The notes below the pieces were generated by a model. It had not been told where the DNA came from. It made no database searches and worked only from the letters and a program-made list of their open reading frames with translations. A DNA stretch of 41,388 nucleotides from Alphaproteobacteria bacterium (lineage in GTDB: Bacteria; Pseudomonadota; Alphaproteobacteria; GCA-2731375). Position 1 is the stretch's first letter. The number at the start of each line of letters is the position of its first letter. Positions 1 through 9,729 of the stretch are shown here, in pieces. The stretch covers positions 1 to 41,388 of the forward strand of contig JASLLM010000005.1 in NCBI GenBank assembly GCA_030747035.1, written 5' to 3'. Position numbers and translations under genes: made by a program.

Positions 1-815
1 CGCTGGATGACGTGCGGGGCCGCCTGCTGGCCGTGGCGCCGGAGACACGGCGGCAACTGGCATATACCCGGGCGGCGGAGATTTGCGATGATGACGTCGC
101 CACCTGCCAGGGCATCGGGCAACACGGCAGTGCCCTGATTGCCGAGGCCCATGAACGAAACGGCAAGGCAAAGCCGGTCAATGTGCTGACCCACTGCAAT
201 GCCGGCTGGTTGGCGACAGTGGATTGGGGCACCGCCCTGGCGCCGATCTATACCGCCCATGATGCCGGTATCCCGGTGCATGTCTGGGTCGACGAGACCC
301 GGCCCCGCAACCAGGGGGCGGCCCTGACCGCTTACGAACTGGGCAGCCATGGCGTGCCGCACACGGTGATCGTTGATAATGCCGGCGGCCACCTGATGCA
401 GCATGGCATGGTCGATCTCTGTATCACCGGGACGGACCGCACGACGGCGCATGGTGATGTCTGCAACAAAATCGGCACCTACTTGAAGGCGCTGGCGGCC
501 CATGACAACGGCGTGCCGTTCTATGTTGGCCTGCCGCACAGCACCATCGATTGGACCTTGGGCGACGGCATTGCCGGCATTCCCATCGAACAGCGCGACG
601 GCGCCGAGGTATCGCATATTCATGGCGCCACCGAGTCGGGGCAGGGGGCCACGGTCCGCTTGACCCCGGAAGGTTCGCCGGTGGGCAACTATGCCTTTGA
701 TGTCACGCCGGCCCGTCTGGTGACCGGCCTGATCACCGAGCGCGGCGTCTGCCCGGCCAGCCGCGACGGCCTGACCGCGCTGTACCCGGAGAATGCCGCG
801 AACGCGGCGCCCTGA
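1..815 (+). CDS. mtnA: S-methyl-5-thioribose-1-phosphate isomerase family protein (MtnA/DrdI-like), 5'-truncated by window edge
   Basis: Frame is open to the window start. Contains [40 protein letters not shown] and GLPHSTID, typical of MtnA/eIF2B-like isomerases. Confidence 0.9.
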   Translation, partial: LDDVRGRLLAVAPETRRQLAYTRAAEICDDDVATCQGIGQHGSALIAEAHERNGKAKPVNVLTHCNAGWLATVDWGTALAPIYTAHDAGIPVHVWVDETRPRNQGAALTAYELGSHGVPHTVIVDNAGGHLMQHGMVDLCITGTDRTTAHGDVCNKIGTYLKALAAHDNGVPFYVGLPHSTIDWTLGDGIAGIPIEQRDGAEVSHIHGATESGQGATVRLTPEGSPVGNYAFDVTPARLVTGLITERGVCPASRDGLTALYPENAANAAP

Positions 816-816
816 G

Positions 817-2862
817 ATGGATAATCTTTGGTCAGACAGGGAGGCGCAGGCCTGCATCAAGGAATGCGATGGCGCCGGCATCAACGAGCAATTGGCCTTG
901 CGCCTGTATAGCGCCAGGCTGCTTGGGAGCAACCGGAATCTGGTCCTGCACGGCGGCGGCAACGCCTCGTTGAAGGCGGAGATCACCGACCCTCTGGGCG
1001 AAGTGCAACCGGTCCTGTGCATCAAGGGCAGCGGCTGGGACATGGCGCGGCTTGAAGCGCCGGGCCTGCCGGCGGTCCGGCTGGAACCCCTGCGCCGTCT
1101 GCGCATGCTGGATAGCCTGGATGATCTGGCCACGGTGAATATGCTGCAGGGCAATCTTCTCGATACCCAGGCGGCGGATCCGTCCGTGGAAACCCTGCTG
1201 CATGCCTTTTTGCCCCATGCCTATGTGGATCACACCCATGCCTCGGCTATCCTGGCCCTGTCGGACCAGCCCGACGGCGACAAGATCTGCGCCGAGGTTT
1301 TCGCCGGCAAGGCCGCCATCGCGCCGTATCGGATGTCCGGTCTGGCCCTGGCCAAGGCGGCGGCGCAGGCCTACGAGGACCAGCCCGACTGCCGCGGCCT
1401 GATCCTGTCCAAGCACGGCGTGGTCAGTTTCGGCGAGACGGCGGCCGAGGCCTATGCTGCCATGATCGAACTGGTCAATCTGGCGGAGGATCATCTGAGC
1501 TGGGGCCGGCCAAAGGTCTTTCCGTCCATTGCGCTGCCAAGCACCGTGCCGACGGCGGCACAGGTTGGCCCGATCCTGCGGGCCGCCCTGTCCTGCCCCG
1601 ATTTGACCATGCCGGGCGGTTATCGCCGTGTCGTGCTGGATCATCGCGGTGGCGATGCGGTTCTGAATTTCGTTAATGGCCAGGAACTTAGCCGCTATGG
1701 CCAGGCCGGCGTGGTTACGCCCGATCATGCGATCCGGACCAAGGGCCTGCCACTGATCCTGCCCGCCCCCGATGGCGAAAATCTGGATAGCTTTGCCGAG
1801 ACGGCTACCGCTGCCGTGGCGGATTATGTCACCGCCTACGAAGACTATTTCAAACGTCATGCGGGCGCCGATACCGTGATGGTAAACCCGCTGCCCAAGG
1901 TTGTTCTGGTACCGGGTGTGGGCCTGTTCGCCGCCGACCGTGGCGCAGATGATGCGGCCATCGTGGCCGATATTGCGGAAAACGCGGTTGCGGTGATCGG
2001 GGCGGCGGAAGCGCATGGCCGTTTCGAAAGCATCGCAGAGAATGATCTGTTCGATATCGAATACTGGTCCCTGGAGCAGGCGAAGCTGAACCGAACGGCC
2101 GAACCCGCCCTGGCCGGACATGTGGTTGCGGTTACGGGCGGCGCCGGCGGCATCGGTGCCGCCACGGCGGCGGCCTTCGCGGCGGAAGGCGCGGCGGTCG
2201 CGGTGCTTGATCTCGATGCCGAGCAGGCGGCCGCCACGGCGGGCCGGTTCGGCGGCCTGGGCCTGGGCTGCGATGTCACCGATACCGGCGCGGTGCAGGA
2301 AACCTTCGACCGCATCTGCCAAGCCCATGGCGGTATCGATATCGTCGTCTCCAACGCCGGGGCGGCCTGGCAGGGCAAGATCGGCGAAGTTGACGATGCC
2401 TTGTTGCGGCGCAGTTTTGAACTGAATTTCTTTGCCCATCAATTGGTGGCGAAATGCGCCGTGGCGGTGATGCTGCAACAAGGCACCGGCGGGGTCCTGT
2501 TGTTCAACGCCTCGAAGCAGGCGGTCAATCCCGGCCCGGATTTCGGCCCCTATGGCCTGCCCAAGGCGGCGACGATGTTCCTGATGCGGCAATATGCGGT
2601 GGATTATGGCGAGGTGGGTATCCGCTCCAACGCCATCAACGCCGACCGCATCCGCAGCGGCCTGTTGACAGAGGATATGGTGGCGGCGCGCTCAACCGCG
2701 CGGGGGGTGAGCGAGACCGACTATATGGCCGGAAACCTGTTACAGCGGGAAGTCACGGCGGAGGACGTGGCCCAGGCCTTCGTCAATCTGGCAAAATCGG
2801 AAAAAACCACCGGCGCCGTGCTTACGGTCGATGGTGGCAATATCGCAGCCGCGCTACGCTAA
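817..2862 (+). CDS. Bifunctional class II aldolase / short-chain dehydrogenase (rhamnulose-1-phosphate aldolase/alcohol dehydrogenase-like)
   Basis: N-terminal class II aldolase motifs (LVLHGGGNASLK, HTHASAILAL, SKHGVVSFG). C-terminal Rossmann SDR (VTGGAGGIGAA, YGLPK). ATG at 817 lies 1 nt after the mtnA stop, so the track start at 793 is probably too early. Confidence 0.9.
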   Translation: MDNLWSDREAQACIKECDGAGINEQLALRLYSARLLGSNRNLVLHGGGNASLKAEITDPLGEVQPVLCIKGSGWDMARLEAPGLPAVRLEPLRRLRMLDSLDDLATVNMLQGNLLDTQAADPSVETLLHAFLPHAYVDHTHASAILALSDQPDGDKICAEVFAGKAAIAPYRMSGLALAKAAAQAYEDQPDCRGLILSKHGVVSFGETAAEAYAAMIELVNLAEDHLSWGRPKVFPSIALPSTVPTAAQVGPILRAALSCPDLTMPGGYRRVVLDHRGGDAVLNFVNGQELSRYGQAGVVTPDHAIRTKGLPLILPAPDGENLDSFAETATAAVADYVTAYEDYFKRHAGADTVMVNPLPKVVLVPGVGLFAADRGADDAAIVADIAENAVAVIGAAEAHGRFESIAENDLFDIEYWSLEQAKLNRTAEPALAGHVVAVTGGAGGIGAATAAAFAAEGAAVAVLDLDAEQAAATAGRFGGLGLGCDVTDTGAVQETFDRICQAHGGIDIVVSNAGAAWQGKIGEVDDALLRRSFELNFFAHQLVAKCAVAVMLQQGTGGVLLFNASKQAVNPGPDFGPYGLPKAATMFLMRQYAVDYGEVGIRSNAINADRIRSGLLTEDMVAARSTARGVSETDYMAGNLLQREVTAEDVAQAFVNLAKSEKTTGAVLTVDGGNIAAALR

Positions 2863-3782
2863 AGAGCTGAAACGGCGATTTCGTCCTGCCGGGCCTGGAT
2901 TTCGACGCGATCAGGCACGCCATCCTGGGCACCGGGTTTCAGGCAGGCAAGTCCCCCTGCCACGCTGCCCCAGCGCAGACAATCGCTCAAGGCCATTTCC
3001 GCGCCCATCGCCGCCACAAAGGCACCGACAAAGGCGTCACCGGCGCCAACCGTGTCCAATGCCTGGATGGGCAGGGCATCCGCCCGCAGGGTTTGATCCG
3101 GGGCGAAGGTTATGGCGCCATCGGCGCCCAGGGTCAGCACGACCGTCACGTCGAAACGCCGCCGCACTTCGTCGCAGGCGGCCTTAAGATCGCCGCTGTC
3201 CAGCCCGAGATTATCGGCCAGCATTTCCGCTTCGACTTCATTGACGATCAGGCTATCGAGTTTCGCCAGGGTGGCTGGCGGGATCGGCTGGAACGGTGCG
3301 GCGTTGAGGATATTTCTGGCGCCCCGCCGATGCGCCAACTCAACGCCGGCGCAAATCTCGGGCAGGGGGATTTCCATTTGCTGCAGAACCAGATCGCCCG
3401 GCGCCAATTGCCGTGATCCCGCATGCAGTTGCTCCGCCTTGGTCTCCAAATTGGCACCGGAGGAAACCACAATCTGATTTTCCCCATCGCGGTCAACAGA
3501 GATCGTGGCGCAGGCCGTCGGCCGTTGGCGCCGCACCACCTGGCCTAACGCAACGCCGGCTTGGTCCAGGTTGGCAAGGGCAAGGCGGCCAAAATCATCA
3601 TCACCGACCGAGGCAACGAATTGCACACCGCCGCCGGCGCGGGCGGCGGCTAATGCCTGATTGGCCCCCTTGCCACCGGGCAGCATGACGTAGTCGGCGG
3701 TCAGAACTGTCTCGCCGGGCCGTGGCAAACGTTCAACGGATTGGACGATATCCAATCCGATGGAGCCAAAGACAACAATCAA
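2859..3782 (-). CDS. Ribokinase / PfkB-family carbohydrate kinase
   Basis: GGKGANQALAAARAG and DTVGAGDAFVGAFVAAM motifs. Stop overlaps the convergent aldolase stop by 4 nt. Confidence 0.88.
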   Translation of the reverse strand: MIVVFGSIGLDIVQSVERLPRPGETVLTADYVMLPGGKGANQALAAARAGGGVQFVASVGDDDFGRLALANLDQAGVALGQVVRRQRPTACATISVDRDGENQIVVSSGANLETKAEQLHAGSRQLAPGDLVLQQMEIPLPEICAGVELAHRRGARNILNAAPFQPIPPATLAKLDSLIVNEVEAEMLADNLGLDSGDLKAACDEVRRRFDVTVVLTLGADGAITFAPDQTLRADALPIQALDTVGAGDAFVGAFVAAMGAEMALSDCLRWGSVAGGLACLKPGAQDGVPDRVEIQARQDEIAVSAL

Positions 3783-3790
3783 TAGATCAG

Positions 3791-3982
3791 TTACCGGGCG
3801 CGCCGGCCAAGTCTCTTGGCACCGCGCGGGCCGAGGTGGTGGATGTTATCGCCCTCGACCAATTCGGCCTTCTTGTTGGCAATCTCGTTGCTTTTGTGGC
3901 GGTTGCGCAGCCGTCTCAGCGACCTGTCCTGCTCGGCTTCATCCAGGCTGCGGAGGCGTTGTTGCAGATATGGGCTTGTCAT
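3791..3982 (-). CDS. Hypothetical small basic protein (63 aa)
   Basis: ORF ends 8 nt before the ribokinase start on the same strand. Highly charged sequence (YLQQRLRSLDEAEQDRSLRRLRNRHKSNEIANKKAEL). Only a weak RBS is visible. Confidence 0.4.
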   Translation of the reverse strand: MTSPYLQQRLRSLDEAEQDRSLRRLRNRHKSNEIANKKAELVEGDNIHHLGPRGAKRLGRRAR

Positions 3983-4220
3983 GGTGGCAAAACTCGTTCG
4001 AAATAAATTATCAACCTATGACCGTCGGCATTTTGCCAAACCGGCCGATTACTTCAGCCCAGCGCAAGACGTATATTGGCGGCGATTATTTCCCGTGTCA
4101 TCAAGGAATGGCGGCGGCATTTTTGGGCGAAAAATGTGCGACGTTGTGTTCACTTGTGTTGCGGGCTCGCGCGCACTAGGATTCCGCCAAATTTGGCAAT
4201 GTAAAAACAGGTGATGGGTA

Positions 4221-5417
4221 ATGGATTTGGCTTTCAGCGATGACGATTTAGCCTTCCGGGAAGAGGTTCGGAGCTTTATTGCGGAGAAATTGCCGGCAGA
4301 TATCGCCGAATCGGTTCGCCAGGGCCGGCCCGTCGACAAGCCGGATATCCAGCGCTGGCAACGCATCCTGTTTAACCAGGGCTGGGCCGCGCCCGGCTGG
4401 CCCGTCGAATATGGCGGCACCGGGTGGGACGCCACCAGACGCTATATTTTTGACGAAGTGATGGCGGAATTCGATACGCCGGAGACTGTTCCCTTTGGCC
4501 TGCTGATGGTCGGTCCGCTGATCTACACTTTTGGCACCGAGGCGCAAAAGGAACGCTTCCTGCCAAAAATACTGACCGGTGAGGAATGGTGGTGTCAGGG
4601 CTATTCAGAGCCGGGCTCGGGCTCGGATCTGGCCTCGTTGCAAACCAAGGCGGTGTTGGACGGCGACCATTACGTGGTCAACGGCACCAAGACCTGGAAT
4701 TCCATGGCCCATCTGGCCGATTGGACCTTTACTCTGGTGCGCACCTCGAACGAGGGCAAACAGCAGGAGGGTATTTCCTTTCTGTTGATCGACATGGAAA
4801 CCCCCGGCATCGACCCCCAGCCGATCATCGCCATCGACGGCGCCCATCATTTCAACATGACCTATTATACCGATGTACGGGTTCCGGTTGAAAACCGCAT
4901 TGGCGAGGAGAACAAGGGCTGGACCTACGCCAAATATCTGCTGGGGCACGAACGCCAGTCCATTTCCGAGGTCGGAGCATCGAAACAGCGCCTGCGGCGG
5001 CTGAAACAAATCGCCGGCGAGGAGCGCTCGGATGGCGAAAGCCTGATGGACGACAAATCCTTCGCCAACAAGGTGGCCGATGTTGAAGTCAAGCTGACCT
5101 CCCATGAATATCTCAACCTGCGCTTCCTCGCCGAGGAGGCCGCCGGGCGTCCAATCGGCGCGGAAGTGTCATTGTTGAAGATCCGCGGCACGGAAATCCG
5201 CCAGGAATTGACCGAATTGACCATCGAAGCGCTAGGCTATTACGCAGCACCGTTCGAGATGGAACAGTTGAGCGATGGCTGGAACGAACCATCCATCGGG
5301 CCGGACTATGCGGCGGCGCAAATGCCGCAATATCTGTTCAGCCGGGCCGCGACCATTTATGGCGGCAGCAACGAGATCCAGCGCAATATCATCGCCAAAA
5401 TGGTTCTGGGACTTTAG
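4221..5417 (+). CDS. Acyl-CoA dehydrogenase (PimC-like large-subunit type)
   Basis: GYSEPGSGSDLASLQTKA, VNGTKTWNS and IYGGSNEIQRNIIAKMVLGL motifs. Confidence 0.92.
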   Translation: MDLAFSDDDLAFREEVRSFIAEKLPADIAESVRQGRPVDKPDIQRWQRILFNQGWAAPGWPVEYGGTGWDATRRYIFDEVMAEFDTPETVPFGLLMVGPLIYTFGTEAQKERFLPKILTGEEWWCQGYSEPGSGSDLASLQTKAVLDGDHYVVNGTKTWNSMAHLADWTFTLVRTSNEGKQQEGISFLLIDMETPGIDPQPIIAIDGAHHFNMTYYTDVRVPVENRIGEENKGWTYAKYLLGHERQSISEVGASKQRLRRLKQIAGEERSDGESLMDDKSFANKVADVEVKLTSHEYLNLRFLAEEAAGRPIGAEVSLLKIRGTEIRQELTELTIEALGYYAAPFEMEQLSDGWNEPSIGPDYAAAQMPQYLFSRAATIYGGSNEIQRNIIAKMVLGL

Positions 5418-5441
5418 CCGGCCCACCAAGGAGTCCCAGCC

Positions 5442-6623
5442 ATGGACATGCAATTTCGTGACGAGGACCTGGCGTTTCAGGCCGAGGTGCGCCAGTTTAT
5501 CGCCGAAAATTTGCCCGCCGACCTACGTGAGAAGGTGCGCCGGGGCCTGCATCTGGACAAGGAAGATTTCGTCTTTTGGCAGAAAAAGCTGAATGAGCGC
5601 GGCTGGTTCGCGCCCCATTGGCCAGTGCAACTGGGCGGCGTGGAATGGAGCCCGACGCAACATTATCTGTTCCAGAACGAACAGGTGGAAGGCTATTGCC
5701 CGCCGGTCATCCCGTTTGGCGTACGCATGGTGGCGCCGGTCATCTTCACCTTTGGCAGCGACGAGCAGAAACAACGCTTTCTGCCCGATATCCTGGATAG
5801 CACCGCCTGGTGGTGTCAGGGCTATTCCGAACCGGGCTCGGGCTCTGATCTGGCCTCGCTGCAGACCAAGGCGGTGCGGGACGGCGATGACTACATCGTC
5901 AACGGCACCAAGACCTGGACCACCCTGGCCCAATTCGCCGATTGGATTTTTTGTCTGGTCCGCACCTCGGGCGAAGGCAAACCGCAGGAGGGTATTTCCT
6001 TCCTGCTGATCGACATGAAAAGTCCGGGCATCGAGGTCACGCCGATCATCACCATTGACGGCTCCCACGAGGTCAATAGCGTCTTTTTCACCGACGTCCG
6101 GGTGCCGGCGGAAAATTTGATCGGCGTGGAGAACGAGGGCTGGACCTATGCCAAATTCCTGTTGCTGTTCGAACGTTCGAACAGCCTGACGGGCGGTCTG
6201 AAGCAGCAATTGCACCGTTTGCGCACCATTGCTGATCAGGAATGCACCAACGGCGCGCCGTTGAGCAGCGATCCCGCGTTCGCGGCGCAACTGGCGGATT
6301 ACGAGGTGCAGTTGCGCACCTATGAGTTCCTGGAACTACGTACCCTGGGCAACAGCAATCCCGGCGCCGAGGCATCGTATCTGAAAATCATCGGGACCGA
6401 TTTGCAGCAATTGGCCTCGGAACTGACCCTGCGGGCTGTTGGCTATTACGGCAATCCCTATATCCGCGATGCCCTGGTGCATGGCTACAACCAGCCGTCC
6501 GTGGGGCCGGATTATGCCGCGCCGGCGGCGCCGCAATATTTCAATTACCGCAAGACGGCGATCTATGCCGGCTCCAACGAGATCCAGCGGAATATCCTTT
6601 CCAAGGCGGTTTTGGGGATGTAG
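5442..6623 (+). CDS. Acyl-CoA dehydrogenase, tandem paralogue of the preceding gene
   Basis: WWCQGYSEPGSGSDLASLQTKA, VNGTKTWTTLAQFADW and IYAGSNEIQRNILSKAVLGM, collinear with 4221..5417. Confidence 0.92.
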   Translation: MDMQFRDEDLAFQAEVRQFIAENLPADLREKVRRGLHLDKEDFVFWQKKLNERGWFAPHWPVQLGGVEWSPTQHYLFQNEQVEGYCPPVIPFGVRMVAPVIFTFGSDEQKQRFLPDILDSTAWWCQGYSEPGSGSDLASLQTKAVRDGDDYIVNGTKTWTTLAQFADWIFCLVRTSGEGKPQEGISFLLIDMKSPGIEVTPIITIDGSHEVNSVFFTDVRVPAENLIGVENEGWTYAKFLLLFERSNSLTGGLKQQLHRLRTIADQECTNGAPLSSDPAFAAQLADYEVQLRTYEFLELRTLGNSNPGAEASYLKIIGTDLQQLASELTLRAVGYYGNPYIRDALVHGYNQPSVGPDYAAPAAPQYFNYRKTAIYAGSNEIQRNILSKAVLGM

Positions 6624-6714
6624 CGGCCAATTTCGTGCTTGCGGCATAACGGTACTTTTCCACATGCGTGGATCGTGTTAGGTGATAGATAGAAAATTTT
6701 GGTAGGAGAGCGTC

Positions 6715-7836
6715 ATGGATTTTTCCCTCAGCGAAGAACAACAACTGCTGAAGGACAGCGTGCAACGGTTCGTACGGGACGAATACGAACTGGAATCGAG
6801 GCGGAAACTGGTCGCCTCGGACATCGGTTATAGCGAAGACAATTGGGCCAAGATGGCCGAATTGGGCTGGCTGGCGCTGCCCCTGCCGGAGGAATATGGC
6901 GGCATCGGCGGCGGTGCCGTGGAAACCATGGTGCTGATGGAAGAATTCGGCCGCGGCCTGGTGGTGGAGCCCTATATGTCCTCCATCGTCATTGGCGGCG
7001 GTTTTCTGATGGCGGGCGGCAGCAAGGAACAGAAAACCGAATTGCTGCCGAAACTGGCGGCGGGCGAAATGAAGCTTGCCTTTGCCTATGCCGAGCGGCA
7101 GTCGCGCTTTGATCTCAATGATGTGGAATGCAAGGCGGAGAAAAACGGCGACGGCTATAGCCTCTCGGGCCATAAGGGCGTGGTCTTCCATGCCGCCACG
7201 GCGGACAAGATTATCGTATCGGCCCGTACCTCCGGCGGCAGCCGGGACGCTGACGGCATCACGCTATTTCTGATCGACAACAACAGCGCCGGCTTGAGCC
7301 GCCGAGACTATCCCACCGTGGATGGCCTGCGCGCTTCGGAACTGGAAATGGACGGGGTCGCCGGTACGCCTCTAGGCGAGGTCGGCGGCGGTGCCGCGTT
7401 GATGGAGGAAGTGGTCGGCCAGGCCATCGCCGCCATCTGTGCCGAAGCCGTGGGCTGCATGGATGTGTTGCAGGAAACCACCAACGAATACCTCAAGACC
7501 CGGGTGCAGTTCGGCGTGCCCTTGTCGAAATTCCAGGTTCTGCAGCACCGCATGGTCGATATGTTCATGGAGTGCGAGCAGGCCCGCTCCATGTGCTACA
7601 TGGTCAACCTGAAAATCGGTGACGAAGATGCAACCGAACGGGCCAAGGCGGTTTCCGCCGCCAAGGTGCAGATCGGCAATTCAGGCCGCTATGTGGGCCA
7701 GCAGTCGGTGCAGTTGCACGGCGGCATGGGCATGACGGACGAATTGCATGTGGGCCATTATTTCAAGCGCCTGACCATGATCGACACCATGTTCGGCAAC
7801 AAGGATCATCACCTGAAGCGCTACGCCGATCTGTAG
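6715..7836 (+). CDS. Acyl-CoA dehydrogenase (PimD-like small-subunit type)
   Basis: MDFSLSEEQQLLKDSVQRFVRDEY, EEYGGIGGG and QLHGGMGMTDELHVGHYFKRL motifs. Confidence 0.9.
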   Translation: MDFSLSEEQQLLKDSVQRFVRDEYELESRRKLVASDIGYSEDNWAKMAELGWLALPLPEEYGGIGGGAVETMVLMEEFGRGLVVEPYMSSIVIGGGFLMAGGSKEQKTELLPKLAAGEMKLAFAYAERQSRFDLNDVECKAEKNGDGYSLSGHKGVVFHAATADKIIVSARTSGGSRDADGITLFLIDNNSAGLSRRDYPTVDGLRASELEMDGVAGTPLGEVGGGAALMEEVVGQAIAAICAEAVGCMDVLQETTNEYLKTRVQFGVPLSKFQVLQHRMVDMFMECEQARSMCYMVNLKIGDEDATERAKAVSAAKVQIGNSGRYVGQQSVQLHGGMGMTDELHVGHYFKRLTMIDTMFGNKDHHLKRYADL

Positions 7837-7859
7837 CCGGGTAAATCCTCTGGAAACAA

Positions 7860-7893
7860 GGCCGGTCCGCTAATTCAGGGGCCGGCCTATTTT
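7860..7893 (+). terminator. Putative Rho-independent terminator of the acyl-CoA dehydrogenase operon
   Basis: Inverted repeat GGCCGGTCC-gctaattca-GGGGCCGGCC followed by TATTTT, between convergent genes. Confidence 0.65.
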
Positions 7894-9668
7894 CATGCCG
7901 GCAGCCCGGCCTGCAGCATGGCCTGGCGATGATGATCCTGATCCGCATCCTGCGCGTAGTGCAGGGTGGCAAGGTGGCTTTCCACCGAAAAATCGGCCTG
8001 TTGCGCCAGAACCGCCGCCTTGTAGCGATCCGCGCCGGCGGTATCGTCCAGGCGGGCGCAGGCGCTGGCGAGGAAAGCATTGACGCCGGCGTTGGGGTTT
8101 TGGATACGGCGGAAGGCATCAAGCGCCTCAGCATATTGCTGGGTCAGGAAATAGGCCCGGCCAAGATGGCCCCAGAACCGCTCCGGGTGAAATGGATTAA
8201 GCCGCATGGCCTTGAGAATCCAGGTAATGCCTTCTTCCGCCTTGCCCATCCAGGTGAGAATTTCGCCGTTTTGCACCACGATCAGGTCATCGTTGGGGTT
8301 GAGGCTAAGGGCCCGCTGTTGATGCCGCCAGGCTTGATCGAAATCTCCGTAGACTAGTTGTAGCGCCGCCAATATGCGGTGTACGTCGCTGTCGTTGTCG
8401 TCTAGCGCCTGTGCGGTTGTTATTTCCTTCTGGATCTGCGCCAGAACTGTTTCATCATCTTCTGAAAATCCCAGCGCATAGTACTGTCCCAGAACGCAGG
8501 CCTTCCAGGCATGTGCATGCGCATATTGCGGATCGAGTGCAATGGCCTGATCGAGCATTTCCTGTGCCTTGGCGTTGTCCTCCCTGGTACTGCGGTGATG
8601 CAGGCGTTTGCCTGTCAACAGGCATTCGTAGGCGACCATGTTCGCTGTCGGCTTTCGTTCGGCCCGTTCTTGCGCGGCCGCCGCGACCCGTCCCGGCAGG
8701 GTGGCCACAATAGCCTGTGTCAGTTCGTCCTGTATCTCAAATATATCCTCTAAGTCCCTGTCATACTTGTCTGCCCAGATATGCTGATCGGTTCTTCCAT
8801 CGATCAACTGGACGGTCACGCGGATGCGGTTTCCGGCCTTACGCACACTGCCCTCGACCACATACTGAACATCCAGTTCCTTGGCCACGTCGGGAATACT
8901 GATGCTCCTGCCCTTGTAGGCGAATGAAGTTGTGCGCGATATCACCAGCAGTTCGCGGAAGCGGGACAGCTCGGTCAGGATGTCTTCCGTGATACCGTCG
9001 GTGAAGAAATCCTGCTCGGGGTCGCGGCTCATATTCACGAAGGGCAGGACCGCGATGGAAGGTTTTTCGTGCGCTTGGCCTGGCGCGGCGTCAATGGCCT
9101 TGCCGTCCGTTACAGTGGCCGCGGAGGCATCACTATTCCAGCCCCAGACGCGGATCGGCCGGGCCATGTTCTTAACCTCGCGCGGGCCCAAATCGGCAAA
9201 TTCGAACTCCAGCTTGTCGCGGACCTGGTTGTAGGCATCTTCGGAAATGCAGACGCCGCCCGGCTGCGCCAGCATTTGCAGCCGCGCCGCGATATTGACG
9301 CCATCGCCGTAGATGTCGTTGTCCTCGACAATAACATCGCCCAGATTGACGCCGACGCGGAAGACAATGCGTTGGGCCTCGGGCCGCCCGGCGCCGCGTT
9401 CCTGGACGGCCTGCTGGACTTCGATGGCGTTGCGCACCGCCTCGACAATGGAGGGAAATTCGATCAACAGGCCGTCGCCCATGGTCTTTACCACGGTGCC
9501 GTGGCGCCGCTGCAATGCGGGATCGATGATTTCGCCGCGGATGGCCTTCAGTTCGGCCAGTGTCGCCTCTTCATCCTCGCCCATCAGCCGGCTATAGGCG
9601 ACCACGTCCGCCGACAAGATGGCGGCCAATTTACGCACCGTGCCCTGTTTCGGCATTGCTTCCCCCAA
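7893..9668 (-). CDS. Class III adenylate/guanylate cyclase domain protein with C-terminal TPR region
   Basis: LSADVVAYSRLMGEDEEATL, VKTMGDGLLIEF and YGDGVNIAARLQ cyclase motifs; IAVLPFVNMSRDPEQDFFTDGITEDIL linker; TPR-like helices. Confidence 0.88.
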   Translation of the reverse strand: MGEAMPKQGTVRKLAAILSADVVAYSRLMGEDEEATLAELKAIRGEIIDPALQRRHGTVVKTMGDGLLIEFPSIVEAVRNAIEVQQAVQERGAGRPEAQRIVFRVGVNLGDVIVEDNDIYGDGVNIAARLQMLAQPGGVCISEDAYNQVRDKLEFEFADLGPREVKNMARPIRVWGWNSDASAATVTDGKAIDAAPGQAHEKPSIAVLPFVNMSRDPEQDFFTDGITEDILTELSRFRELLVISRTTSFAYKGRSISIPDVAKELDVQYVVEGSVRKAGNRIRVTVQLIDGRTDQHIWADKYDRDLEDIFEIQDELTQAIVATLPGRVAAAAQERAERKPTANMVAYECLLTGKRLHHRSTREDNAKAQEMLDQAIALDPQYAHAHAWKACVLGQYYALGFSEDDETVLAQIQKEITTAQALDDNDSDVHRILAALQLVYGDFDQAWRHQQRALSLNPNDDLIVVQNGEILTWMGKAEEGITWILKAMRLNPFHPERFWGHLGRAYFLTQQYAEALDAFRRIQNPNAGVNAFLASACARLDDTAGADRYKAAVLAQQADFSVESHLATLHYAQDADQDHHRQAMLQAGLPA

Positions 9669-9729
9669 ACAACAATCGGCTGATTATAACAGCAAGAGCA
9701 GCGCCGCTCTAAAATCCCTTGCCGGTTAT

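Noticed and set aside
832-2592. 586-aa minus-strand ORF antisense to the aldolase/SDR gene
   Set aside because: Opposite a gene with clear domain motifs. Its composition is Gln/Arg/His/Gly-rich without any family motif, as expected for the antisense frame of GC-rich coding DNA.
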